A DNA stretch of 64,000 bases from Venturia oleaginea (Eukaryota > Ascomycota > Dothideomycetes > Venturiales > Venturiaceae): the NCBI GenBank assembly GCA_013176395.1, contig JABMLP010000016.1, forward strand, positions 372,001 through 436,000. Reading direction: 5' to 3'. The position numbers and the translations under genes are program-made. Shown here in pieces: positions 40,268 to 49,834 of this stretch (its first letter is position 1; each line of letters starts with the position of its first letter). The notes under the pieces were generated by a model. The model saw nothing but the letters and a program-made list of their open reading frames with translations, ran no database searches and was not told the origin of the DNA.

Positions 40268-41953
40268 TTAATCGCTATCAACAATAGATTCTAAGTTCGT
40301 CGTGCTGCTATCTGATTCAGAAGATATCTTGATATCTTTTTTACAAGTTCGCGCATTATGCCTAGCTGCGCCGCAGTTCCTACAGCGCCGTTGAATTGGT
40401 CGGGCTGTTTCTTGACCACCACTACCACGAGCCTTCTTTGATCCCTGAGGCGCTATAGACGCCTCTGCAGCTACCTGCGCTGCTGCAGTCCCATACTCAA
40501 TAGTACCACCTTGCTGGATCCACTTCCTTTTGCGCGATTTTCGGTTCGTTGTTACTGCTAATTGCTCTTCAAGCTCGCGGTTACGCGCAACAAGCAGAGC
40601 GTTTTGGTGTAGCATCAATCCAGCGTCCTTAACAAGCTGGGAAAAGCCTGCCTGCGCAGTAACTGGTGACCGAGTAAAAGACTCGCTTACGAGCTTGGAT
40701 TGGGATCCAAATTCATAAGCATTACTTGGAGTCTTGGACTGCCACGGCGTTTCTGGGAGATGGGTTTCTGGCGGGGTTCGTAGCCGTACTTCAAGGCGAT
40801 CCAACACCACCTGCGCGTCGATAGGGACTAGCCCTACTGCCTCAAAAGCCTTTTGACAGTTCTCTTTCGTAAACACGTCGAAAAACGCGTCTTTGAAGGC
40901 AGAGAGAAAGCCTTCCTTATTGATATGGTACACGCGTCGGCGTGCCAAATCCCGGACGCGTTGGGAGTACTTGCGCTTCAACGGCGAGAAGCAGACCACG
41001 TCAAGGGGCTGGAGTATATGCGACGAGTGCGATGGCATGCAGAGGGTTATAATCTTGTTTTCGAGGCAGTAGTCCTTGAAATCCTGGCTGAGATGGCTCT
41101 CATGGCCGTCCAAAATAAGCAGCCTGTATACCCCCACCTGCCGCGCCTTTGTATACGCGTTAAAGTGCTTCAACCACTCAAGACCAAGCGCATTATTTGT
41201 CCAGCCGTTCTCAGAGACCGAGAGCTTCCAATTCCGTGGTATATCTGCCTCCTCATACCACGCAGAGATATGAACGCGTCCTTTGTAGATAATGAATGGT
41301 GGGGTCGCATACCCGGCGGCGCAGATGCTCTGGATAACTGTAACCCACTCGCGATCGCCTAGCTGGATTAAATTAGGCCGTGTACGTCTTTCAGAAGCTG
41401 TGACGACCTTCATTGACCCAATAACGCCCATCTGGAAGCCAATCTCGTCAAAGTTGTGCGTATCCTCGTCGTGGATACCGTACTTTGCCTTGGTGTCTGT
41501 AACGAGCTTAAACCACGCGCCAATAATCTCTGGATCTTCCTGTAGTATCCTCTGCCTATCCTTAGCTCGATTGAAGGCCATCTTGAGTTCATCTGAGCGC
41601 GTTATGAACCTCTCAGCCCAGTTTTTCCCTACTGGCTCTCCACCGCGTACACCCAGTAGTTTATCCGCCATATCTGCTACCTCACACAGCCGGGGCGCGA
41701 ATCCTCGCGAATTGAGGTCGAGGATGTATTGGACAATTGTCTGCTCTTCAGTCGTAGTGAGCTTGTGTCGGGCGTTGCGAGTATCTAGGCGATACGTAAT
41801 TCCGTTATATCGCCTAGTTAATAGTGAAGGAGGTATATCAAACGCCTCAGCAGCGCGCCGGAGGCTTCGGAATTGGTGGGTATTGTAGGCAGAAAGAGCA
41901 AGCTGGATTCTGCCGTCTCTGTTAGATGATTGCGCGTTTTGTTGTTGAGACAT
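40268..41953 (-). CDS. Pogo/Fot1-type transposase, intact
   Basis: 561 aa from the ATG at 41953, chosen because the related element at 40088 starts with the same MSQQ; an upstream in-frame ATG at 42016 lies inside the terminal repeat. Residues about 1-150 are the DNA-binding half, with two helix-turn-helix units (FRSLRRAAEAFDIPPSLL; QTIVQYILDLNSRGFAPRL, VGKNWAERFITRS). The catalytic core carries the three acidic residues in HNFDEIGFQMGV, LLILDGHESH and HILQPLDVVCFSPLKR. A leucine/charged helix (ARNRELEEQLAV) precedes a CCHC zinc knuckle (CRNCGAARHNARTC) and an acidic Ser-rich tail. The core and knuckle are complete, so activity is plausible. The closest relatives in this window are the remnants at 39551-40088 and 5509-6987. 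Confidence 0.93.
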   Translation of the reverse strand: MSQQQNAQSSNRDGRIQLALSAYNTHQFRSLRRAAEAFDIPPSLLTRRYNGITYRLDTRNARHKLTTTEEQTIVQYILDLNSRGFAPRLCEVADMADKLLGVRGGEPVGKNWAERFITRSDELKMAFNRAKDRQRILQEDPEIIGAWFKLVTDTKAKYGIHDEDTHNFDEIGFQMGVIGSMKVVTASERRTRPNLIQLGDREWVTVIQSICAAGYATPPFIIYKGRVHISAWYEEADIPRNWKLSVSENGWTNNALGLEWLKHFNAYTKARQVGVYRLLILDGHESHLSQDFKDYCLENKIITLCMPSHSSHILQPLDVVCFSPLKRKYSQRVRDLARRRVYHINKEGFLSAFKDAFFDVFTKENCQKAFEAVGLVPIDAQVVLDRLEVRLRTPPETHLPETPWQSKTPSNAYEFGSQSKLVSESFTRSPVTAQAGFSQLVKDAGLMLHQNALLVARNRELEEQLAVTTNRKSRKRKWIQQGGTIEYGTAAAQVAAEASIAPQGSKKARGSGGQETARPIQRRCRNCGAARHNARTCKKDIKISSESDSSTTNLESIVDSD

Positions 41954-41991
41954 ATTGTGTTGATAAGGGAGCAGCTGGTCTTGGCATAAAC

Positions 41992-42033
41992 TGACCCGCT
42001 CGATGGGTTGACCCACTCGATGGTGGAATACGT
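41992..42033 (-). repeat. Right terminal inverted repeat of the full-length transposon
   Basis: Reverse complement of the left terminus apart from one C/T difference in the first 17-bp unit. Confidence 0.9.
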
Positions 42034-42377
42034 TATATATATATGAGAATGCGCTGCCAGTGGGAGGATAATATAGAAAGCAAAGGAGACTGCGATAATG
42101 CTGATGACGAGAGACTGGAATGGAGGAATGAAGGAATACATATATCTCTACCTAAAAGTTGTCATACATTCTCTACCCGTAAACCTGACCAAAGAAAACT
42201 TTTGTCTAATCATAACTTCGTTGTCGAACTTCGAAAAAATATCTCAGAGATGAAAGAAAGAGCCGCACAAACCTTTGGCAATCCACGCTCCGCTTTGTCT
42301 CTAAACTTAGCAGTCTCCCGGCTTGCACGGAATTTTTTCGCTCTTTTCGGCCCGTTCCTAAAAGAGCAAATCCAAAG
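42034..42377. other. Spacer between transposon and helicase 3' end
   Basis: Presumably the 3' UTR of the helicase (transcribed leftward). It begins with a TA run next to the transposon. No gene seen. Confidence 0.5.
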
Positions 42378-45300
42378 CTATCGATCCAACCCATCCAACT
42401 CGACCAATCTTTGGACAACCCTCACAACCTCTTCGCCCACGATCCCAGTGCTAGCACCAGGGCTCTCAACCTTCTTTGCCAAAATATCATCCAACATACC
42501 TCTTAACCGACTGACCAAAACACCGATCCTCGCCCATCCTTTCAAGCGGATCCAACCATCAACAAGCAGACCCCTACCGAGTGTATCGACCTCAATAGGA
42601 CCGCCGAACATCATCATAGCATATGCATTGACCGGAGTAACATTCCTTAAGAAAACCTTGCTTGTCGCAATCTTCTCGAAGTAAGAGAGGAAGACTGTGC
42701 CAGATGGGAACGTTTGAGCACCGAAGAGGGTGGAAGAGGGGTGCATGAAGACGCGGTCATTTCGTGTGGACTCGGCTGTGTCGTTGGATTCAGTGAAGTA
42801 TTTTATGGTTCGTGCTTCCGGATCGAGTTCCATCGCTCCTGTGGACGTGGCGGCAAATTTCTTGTCGGGAAATTCGATACGGGCTATTTGAGGGTTGAAG
42901 GATCCTGCTGCCAGAGCCCGGAGAAGTGGGTCGTTGTCATTGTTTTCGTTCAGAGTGTTTGTCGAAGAGTAGTTGTTATCGTAGTCAAGAGGCAAAAAGC
43001 CGATCTCCTTGAGTGACGAGAGATATTGCGAGCGATTTGAGGTGATGTCTTCGAGTGTTCTGTTCGAGAGGAAATTGTCCTCGCACCAGCCTCGCAATTC
43101 TCGGAAGGAGACTTTAGAGCGGAAGTTCGAGTATTGTTCATAAGCTCGAAGATCAGCGATGAGGTCACCTTGGCCTGTACCAAAACCTGATCGGGCTGCT
43201 TTCGAATCGTCGCGTTTAGCTGGAGGCGAGTTGAATGGACTTCGGACTGTGAGAATCGAAGCCATCGTGAGACAAGCTTCAAGACATCCAAAGATAGCGC
43301 CATAAACTAAGAGCTTGCCACATCGCAGATCGGCTGGAATCATAGACAAATGCCTGCCCAGAGCCGAAAGCTCGTTGCCATCAAGAGCACCGATTCTTCG
43401 GAGCAAGTGAATTGCCCCTTGCACAGCTCGAGTGTCCGGGGGTGTTAGAGCGCCTGCCAGAAATCGTGGCACGTCTGGAATGCCCATAGCCTTTACGGAC
43501 AAGCAAAGTTGCTCCAAAGGTACTCGCCGTATCTCCGGCTCAGGACGTTCAAGCATCTTAGACTCGGCGTTGCGGGTGAAAAGCTTGTAGCAATTACCGG
43601 CACGAACACGGCCGGCACGACCACGTCGCTGCTTACAAGCCGCTCGTGACGCCCAGACTTCTTCGAGCTTAACCATTTTACTCTGTGGATCGAATGTGGT
43701 CTCCTTGACTCGACCAGTGTCAATAACAGCAACGACGTCTTCGATGGTGATGGAAGTCTCAGCGACATTGGTGCTAGCAATAACCTTCCGCATACCCCTT
43801 GGCGGTGGTTGGAAGACACGCTTTTGTTCCGCTGGCATCAACGAAGCGTGAAGTGGCAGAGCGTGTATTCCAAGAATGTTTCTGAGGGCTTGTATGGTAC
43901 GATCAATCTCCATGGTTCCGGGTAGGAAAATCAGTATCCCGCCAGCGATGCTTCCCAGCTCCGAGTCAAGATGCGCGACAGTCTGCGCAATGAAGTCGTA
44001 GTTGATCTTCATGCCGATGCCACGCAGTGTCTCCGAAAGTTGCTTCTGGGCTTCTTCGCCATCCGCTTCCTCTTCCTCGTAGTGACCGTTGTAGCCAGTG
44101 ATACGAACGACGTCGTCAAGATAGAAATCCTGAACTGGGTGCGTCCTGCCTTGGATTTCGATCTTCGCGACTGGACCAACACTCCTGAAGTATGCCTCGA
44201 ATACGGCTGCGTCAAGAGTGGCACTCATCAAAATGACTTTCAGATCTTTACGTTGCTGGCAGACATCTCTGAGAAGAATGAGTAGGAAGTCTGTGTCCAA
44301 ACTGCGCTCGTGGACTTCATCAACCAAGACGTGCGAAACGTCCGCCAGAGCATCAACTACATCTTGAGCTTTACCACCAGAAGTCTGCAGTCTGCGCAGC
44401 AAGACACCAGTGGTGACAAAGGTGATTTTTGTAGTGCCCTCTCTAAATTTTGACTCGCCTCGAATAATGTAGCCAACCTCATCGCCAACCTTTGAACATC
44501 GCTCATCGGCAACACGATCTGCCAGTCCAAGAGCAGAGATTCGTCTTGGTTGGGTACAAATGATGTTGACACCTTGACCCATCTCTCTACTGATTAAGTC
44601 GTCAAGTATGAATTGAACAGACTGTGTTGATTTTCCGGAACCAGTCTCACCCGAAATGATGATGATCTGGTGCGAGTTGACGGCATCCACAATCTGGTCC
44701 TGAAGCATCCAAGCTGGTAGATTCTGCCTGACTGCGAGCATGCGCTGTTGTGCTGGAGTGACCTGCTTCTCCCTCCATTGCTGTAGCATGTTTCGACTCA
44801 CGGACTGCCCAATACCCCAGTCCACGGGTCTCCGCACGCGCTTCCGTTGAGACCGGTTCTCACTTCGCTGGGGAGTGGAAGCCTTACCAGCAGCAGTCGC
44901 AAATGATACCTCGCTCAGTCGGCCAGGATTGGCAATAGAATCTGCAATATTGTGCTCCAGCCAATCAACAATGTTGAAGACCATTTGCTCTCCAAGCAGG
45001 TTGCCTTTCGCGTATGACAAAACTTGTTTTAGTATCGCTAGTCGAATGTACGCTGGTAAAGCTGCTTGTATTGCGAGAATTGGTAAGTTTGCAGGATATC
45101 TGCCCAGAGGTTTTCGTGCTAGCAACGTAATCTCGACCGCCTTCACACGTTCTGGTTGCAGTAAGATTGTGCAAACGTCTGGTGAGATCGATGTAAAGCG
45201 TTCGTCGTAGATAGAAGCGAGAACCTGTTGCTCGTCCCACCAGACATCTCCGTCTTCATCAGGAGGTGACCAATTGCCGTCCAGCTCAGCAGACTTCATG

Positions 45301-46595
45301 CTATTCGTGATTCCATCGACATCATCCTGGAGCAGTCTGCTTTGCAACGAAGCTGCTGCTTTTCCTTCGTTTGCACCACACATTTCCCAGGCTTCCTCGC
45401 AAAGATCCAGGGCGTACCCTGTGGCTTGGAGTCTCTTGATAGCAGCTTCACGCTTCAAATTACCGCTAGCAAGGCTGACGCCAGCAGTGTAGTTCTCGGG
45501 CAAACTCCACTTTGGCAAGTCGTCTTCAGGCACATGAATGAGTAACCATTCAATTGTCTCCTCGCGATCCTTGCAAATCTCGATTGCCTCCTCAACATGG
45601 CTCTGCCGAAATCCTAATTTGACCAGTCCGTCAATGACAGCGGTTTTGTCTCGTGGGTCCAGATGTATGCCGTGTGTGTTCCATATCGAATTTTGCCGTA
45701 TCAGGCGCTCGACTTCGCGACGTGTCCGTACGCTCATGTCCACTTTCGGTGCCCGTAGCCAGGCTTTATTGCGACTATCTGATCCAAGCAGACCGCGTCC
45801 CGGTCCTCCAGCTTGCGATTGCTCCTTCAAGCGCTGCTTCTCTGCCTCCTCTCGTCTCTTGACAATCGCCGCAGCAGCCTCTTCTCGATCCTTGGCAGTC
45901 TGGAATGGATCCGCAGCATACATCCAGCCCTTGCCGTGATTCTCGTCCTCTTTCTTAAGCTCCTGAAATTTTCCTTTCCACAACTCTTTGTACTTAGGAG
46001 GCATCATCATGTGTAAGTTCTTCATACTGGAGACTCGGAACAGGGCATAGGTAGCAGCGAAATGACGAGCTTCGAGAGCTGTAGGTTCGGCAATCTCGTC
46101 TTGCTCGGATTTGGGAAACCTGAAGGGAGGCAATGTTCGTGATTCTTTGGTCTTCTGATTCACTGCTCTGAGCACAACCGATGCTACGAATCCTTCTGAT
46201 GTCTTGCTCATATTGTACTCTGGTCGCTCCCATTTCTGCTTTTGGCAATGCTCGGAAAGTAGATTTACAGGAAGCTTTCCAGTCCAACTTGCTCCTCCAA
46301 TCAAGGTACGAGTATCGGGTTTCTTTGGCGCATCTTCGGCCGCTGGTTCTCCCGTAGTTTTCACTTTTCCTGTAGAGCTCTCTGCAGCTGGCCTGGGAGG
46401 ATCCGGTCTCTTCTTCTTCGGATCTCCTTTGGCATTCGAGAAGACGATATCGAGGCCATCATCGGGGGGAGGCGCTGGTTTCTTTCCACCATTGGCGCCT
46501 GGTTTCTTTGAGCCACCTCTGGGCGGATGGGCGTTCTTGGCCATGCTGGCCTCTTGTTGTTTGTTGTTGAGGTCGCCATGTTGAGAATTGGCCAA
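42378..46595 (-). CDS. DExH-box ATP-dependent RNA helicase, DHX57/Ucp12-like, with UBA and RWD regions
   Basis: A single-exon frame of 1405 codons; an in-frame ATG at 46544 (MAKNAHPP) may be the true start. The N-terminus is basic and Pro-rich. Residues about 315-355 resemble a UBA domain (AVIDGLVKLGFRQSHVEEAI), with a second UBA-like helix set near 385-420. An RWD-type domain lies around 450-575 (EQQVLASIYDERF, ILLQPERVKAVEITLL). The helicase core follows: motif I SGETGSGKST near 648, motif II DEVH near 755 (VDEVHERSLDTDFLL), motif III LMSATLDAAVF, motif VI QRRGRAGRVRAGN near 993, then HA2 and OB-fold regions (NPQIARIEFPDKKF, RNVTPVNAYAMMMFGG). Relatives unwind RNA or act in RNA surveillance; the precise role here is unknown. 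It shares a short divergent promoter with HNT3. Confidence 0.92.
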   Translation of the reverse strand: MANSQHGDLNNKQQEASMAKNAHPPRGGSKKPGANGGKKPAPPPDDGLDIVFSNAKGDPKKKRPDPPRPAAESSTGKVKTTGEPAAEDAPKKPDTRTLIGGASWTGKLPVNLLSEHCQKQKWERPEYNMSKTSEGFVASVVLRAVNQKTKESRTLPPFRFPKSEQDEIAEPTALEARHFAATYALFRVSSMKNLHMMMPPKYKELWKGKFQELKKEDENHGKGWMYAADPFQTAKDREEAAAAIVKRREEAEKQRLKEQSQAGGPGRGLLGSDSRNKAWLRAPKVDMSVRTRREVERLIRQNSIWNTHGIHLDPRDKTAVIDGLVKLGFRQSHVEEAIEICKDREETIEWLLIHVPEDDLPKWSLPENYTAGVSLASGNLKREAAIKRLQATGYALDLCEEAWEMCGANEGKAAASLQSRLLQDDVDGITNSMKSAELDGNWSPPDEDGDVWWDEQQVLASIYDERFTSISPDVCTILLQPERVKAVEITLLARKPLGRYPANLPILAIQAALPAYIRLAILKQVLSYAKGNLLGEQMVFNIVDWLEHNIADSIANPGRLSEVSFATAAGKASTPQRSENRSQRKRVRRPVDWGIGQSVSRNMLQQWREKQVTPAQQRMLAVRQNLPAWMLQDQIVDAVNSHQIIIISGETGSGKSTQSVQFILDDLISREMGQGVNIICTQPRRISALGLADRVADERCSKVGDEVGYIIRGESKFREGTTKITFVTTGVLLRRLQTSGGKAQDVVDALADVSHVLVDEVHERSLDTDFLLILLRDVCQQRKDLKVILMSATLDAAVFEAYFRSVGPVAKIEIQGRTHPVQDFYLDDVVRITGYNGHYEEEEADGEEAQKQLSETLRGIGMKINYDFIAQTVAHLDSELGSIAGGILIFLPGTMEIDRTIQALRNILGIHALPLHASLMPAEQKRVFQPPPRGMRKVIASTNVAETSITIEDVVAVIDTGRVKETTFDPQSKMVKLEEVWASRAACKQRRGRAGRVRAGNCYKLFTRNAESKMLERPEPEIRRVPLEQLCLSVKAMGIPDVPRFLAGALTPPDTRAVQGAIHLLRRIGALDGNELSALGRHLSMIPADLRCGKLLVYGAIFGCLEACLTMASILTVRSPFNSPPAKRDDSKAARSGFGTGQGDLIADLRAYEQYSNFRSKVSFRELRGWCEDNFLSNRTLEDITSNRSQYLSSLKEIGFLPLDYDNNYSSTNTLNENNDNDPLLRALAAGSFNPQIARIEFPDKKFAATSTGAMELDPEARTIKYFTESNDTAESTRNDRVFMHPSSTLFGAQTFPSGTVFLSYFEKIATSKVFLRNVTPVNAYAMMMFGGPIEVDTLGRGLLVDGWIRLKGWARIGVLVSRLRGMLDDILAKKVESPGASTGIVGEEVVRVVQRLVELDGLDR

Positions 46596-46739
46596 ACTTG
46601 GGCGTCCAAAAATCGAGGGCGCGGTGTTGACCCTTGGTCACCGCGACCGCTGTTCAATGCTTCTTCCTCGGTTTAGGACTGATCCACAACCAAACATATA
46701 CGCGTGAACAGAGATTAATACACCTCTGATGAATTTGTG
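46596..46739. promoter_or_regulatory. Shared divergent promoter of the helicase and HNT3 genes
   Basis: Only 144 bp separate the two start codons (195 bp if the helicase starts at 46544). The segment must hold both core promoters and 5' UTRs. No TATA box is evident, which would suit constitutive housekeeping expression. Confidence 0.5.
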
Positions 46740-47640
46740 ATGGCCAAACGACCGGAAGATGCTCACACAAAGGCCAACAATGACACTTCTCACGAAGACG
46801 CGGTGGATGAACCACCACGTAAGAAATCAAAGAATGCATGTATGTATCGACGGTGAGGAAGGAACAGCAACTGCAAATCTCACATCTAACACAGTCTCAG
46901 AGCTAATGTCCAAGAAATCTCCCGCTTCGAAATCTGACCCTCCTCCCACCTTGAAATCTAAGCCACGAACAATGGGCACCGTCATGTCCGGCCGAGATGG
47001 ACTACTCCCTTACATCAAGAACCCTCAAAGCTTTACTTCCTCGAGCGTAATAACGTACGACGACAATTGGGTCCTGATACACGATCTCTATCCGAAATCT
47101 TCAGTGCATCTCCTCCTTCTACCACGAACCCCGAAGTTCTACAATGCCCAACCATACGTAGCTTGCAACGATGCAGCCTTCCTCGCCTCGGCCAAGGTCC
47201 AGATAGCAAAAACACGGGAGTTAGTAGCTTCGGAACTCCGACGTCTCTTTGGCAAAGACTCGGTCTCTGAACACGCTCGGCGAGAGGCCATGGAGTCAGA
47301 AGATCCTCCTGAAGTGCTACCAGAAGGACGAGATTGGAGCAAAGAAGTCATGATAGGCGTACACGCGAATCCATCAATGAATCACCTGCACTTCCACATC
47401 CTCTCCAAGGACCGGCATTCTCCGTCTCTGAAGCACCGGAAACATTACAATAGCTTTAACACACGCTTCTTCGTGCCGGTGGATGATCTACCTCTGGATG
47501 AAGATGACGAGAGACAACATGCTGGAAAATTTCTCTCAGATGATATGACGTGTTGGCGATGTGGTCAGAATTACAAGAACCAATTCGCGAAGTTGAAATT
47601 ACATCTGGAAGAGGAATTCCAGGCGTGGAAGAAAGAATGA
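46740..47640 (+). CDS. HNT3: Aprataxin-like DNA 5'-adenylate hydrolase (Hnt3)
   Basis: Exons 46740-46839 and 46895-47640 give 281 aa. The 55-nt intron (GTATGT donor, TCTAAC branch, ACAG acceptor) is required: splicing creates the family-typical basic segment PPRKKSKNAFSELMS. Aprataxins reverse abortive DNA ligation by removing AMP from 5' ends. The HIT fold runs from about residue 60 (DGLLPYIKNP, WVLIHDLYPKSSVHLLLLPR) to the histidine-triad motif NPSMNHLHFHILSKD near residue 197. The C-terminal zinc-finger region is CWRCGQNY followed by KLKLHLEEEF (C2H-type ligands), also typical of Hnt3. Nuclear localisation is expected from the N-terminal Lys/Arg cluster. Confidence 0.92.
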
Positions 47641-49567
47641 CAAAATGACAGGCAAAAGTGGTGGAATGGGAATGGATTCAATTGTCCTCTAAATGAATGC
47701 AGGCCAGCTAGTCTCAATCCAATCCCTCCTTCCAAATTACCTGGGTGTTTGGACGACGAGGACTACTTCCAAGCTTACTTTTTGGACTAGTGGTCGTAGC
47801 ATACTCGGTTATCTTAGCATAGTTGATAGCTAACAGATATGGTCTTTGATGGGATCAAGCTCTTTCAATCGAAGCTTCCAGAAATCTGACCAACAACTTC
47901 ACGAGTTGAAGGCTTTCGTTTATAGTTCAGAAATGTCAACAGTGCATGACTTGAACATCAAGCGTGGAAGAATCGCTCAACTCAATCTTCCTTTAGACTC
48001 TTGTCGGCCGCTTCCAGCGACAGAACGTGTCCAGAGAACTCTAGACCGGTATGGCGACATTTGAATGTTTTAGCCTTGGTTCTGCATGTCATCATATATC
48101 CTGGCCACGAGGGATTTTAGATGCAGAATCAGATGGTTGAGCTGAGATTATGCAGAATCTAGGGAAGACCGTGGCTATCCGTAGAGGTGAACTTGCGTTA
48201 GCTGCAGCTCTGGAACGTACTTGCGTTTGTCACGAGCAGGAGCTCAGGTATTTTTGGAGTCGAATTTGACGTGATTCTCGGGGGCTTGCCATCACGTTCA
48301 CGCTCGCCAGAAGGTTTGATTTAATAATTAGATATGCAAATCTTACAGCAGGACAGGAAAGCATTTCCAGGCCAACAGGTGCGATCGAACCTTCAAATGA
48401 CTTTTCGGGAATCTGCAATCGGGCTATACAATAACAACTCTCCTGGGTCCAAATGATCTCTATCATAAATAAGTGGATTCTAATAAGCAAAGTGATGGCA
48501 AATTCTTACTATCCTCATCATAAGATACATTGCCGTTGCATCGGCCAAGGCAAGTTGAGCAAATAATTCAAAGCAAGCTTACGGCAATAAACGGATATAG
48601 CAACGAAACACAATGGTGGTAACCAAGTTTCTATCATTCACGATATGTGTCCAGTTTTCAAGTTGAATTTCGTTTCCAAGGTTGTCTGAATCAATCTCAA
48701 TCTTAATGCAAACACCTGGAATTGGGCATGATGATATCAGAGGCTCATTAGGTTAAGTACCTTACGTACCCGTGGGCGCGCCGGACGCCGCAGCAAGGCA
48801 AAAGACGGGTAATTAGAGGCTATGGCATCAAATTCTTATGGCGTCAAAGGAGAGTAAACTTGTATCCAGTCTGTAGCACATGGCACAATCCGTGCTCTTA
48901 CTTGCTTCTAATATAGCCTGGTTGTATCTGGATGGCAGGACGCAATACAGAATCGTGTGCACGCCATACTAGATGCTGATTAGAATTAGGGTCATGCTGA
49001 GGAAGGGCATGTCAATGGCCCTACCTCCTAGGGTCAGGTAGCATTGCATAGAGTCTGAACATCCAGACCTAATGCGGCCTTCAGCTGCAAGAAAGAGATT
49101 GAGCTACGAGAGAATGACGTTGTTTTTGTTGTTGGTTGACTAGGCGATGTCGCGATTGATAGAATCACATGAACGAAACATGGGGGCTATGAGAAGTGGA
49201 TGTTGAGAGAGGGGATCTGCCCCTCCCATGACGTTAGTGGCTGATTATTGCTTTCCAGGCCGACCAATTGAGAGGCTCCATTTGACCCAGCACGTGAACT
49301 GTGGCTGTTGAGGGCGATGTTAAGCGAAAGCTCTTTGTGGCGTTAGTGGAGTCTCAACCACGAGGCTGTACCAATTTGCAAACACTGCTACGTCACACTC
49401 ATTCGTTCCTTCCACACTGTAGGCGGCAGCCGTTCCAAGAGGGGTACTTAAGACCACTTCTCCCACTTATCTTCTCTTTCACACCAACAACAACTTTCAA
49501 ATCTCAATCCTCAATCAACTCACTCTCACACTCAACAACCAAAACCAACCTTCAAACAACATCCACA
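47641..49567. other. Long intergenic region upstream of grg1
   Basis: No supported gene in 1.9 kb. The grg1-proximal part has a CACGTG at about 49291, an inverted AGGGG..CCCCT pair at about 49214-49229 (stress-element-like) and a C/T/A-rich leader (about 49470-49567). A long regulatory region would suit a strongly regulated gene. Confidence 0.45.
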
Positions 49568-49834
49568 ATGTCTGCACCAAACGTTGACAAGCCCAACGAG
49601 GGCATCGTCGGCCAGATCTCCAACTCGGTCACCAACGCTGCCAAGTACGTCTCCGAGACTGTCCAGGGCAACGCGTCTGAGGCCTCTAAGGAAGCCAACA
49701 AGGAACAAGCCAAGGGTAATGTCGGCGACACCTCATTGACTGGCCGTGCCTCCGCCGCTCTCGATGCCGGCTCCGACAAGCTTGACCAGCACAAGCACGA
49801 GGCTTCCGCAAAGGCAAACAAGGAGGGCGTCTAA
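49568..49834 (+). CDS. grg1: Glucose-repressible protein Grg1/Ccg-1 family
   Basis: An 88-aa intronless, hydrophilic protein. Family marks are the central NAAKYVSETVQGNASEASKE, the KEQAKGNVGDTSLTGRASAA segment and a C-terminal DAGSDKLDQHKHEASAKANK. Members are abundant small proteins induced on glucose starvation and under circadian or stress control in Neurospora and other fungi; biochemical role unknown. The start at 49568 is preferred over an upstream in-frame ATG at 49301, because the upstream codons cover a typical 5' leader and lack family content. The long C/A-rich leader and CCCCT/CACGTG motifs upstream fit strong regulated expression; that link is inference. Confidence 0.9.
   Translation: MSAPNVDKPNEGIVGQISNSVTNAAKYVSETVQGNASEASKEANKEQAKGNVGDTSLTGRASAALDAGSDKLDQHKHEASAKANKEGV

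Larger units (their letters stand above)
40185..42033 (-). mobile_element. Full-length pogo/Fot1-like DNA transposon, 1849 bp, apparently intact
   Basis: Terminal inverted repeats of 42 bp (40185-40226 and 41992-42033) begin ACGTATTCCAC and differ by a single base. Each holds two tandem 17-bp units, CATCGAGCGGGTCAACC and CATCGAGCGGGTCAAAA on the left. TA target duplications lie at 40183-40184 and 42034-42035. The single transposase gene has no stop or frameshift. Near-identical ends plus an intact gene suggest a young, possibly active copy. It sits 345 bp beyond the 3' end of the DExH helicase gene. Confidence 0.93.

Noticed and set aside
46459..46657. Minus-strand frames overlapping the helicase start
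   Set aside because: They are alternative frames of the Pro/Lys-rich N-terminus and 5' UTR with no independent support.
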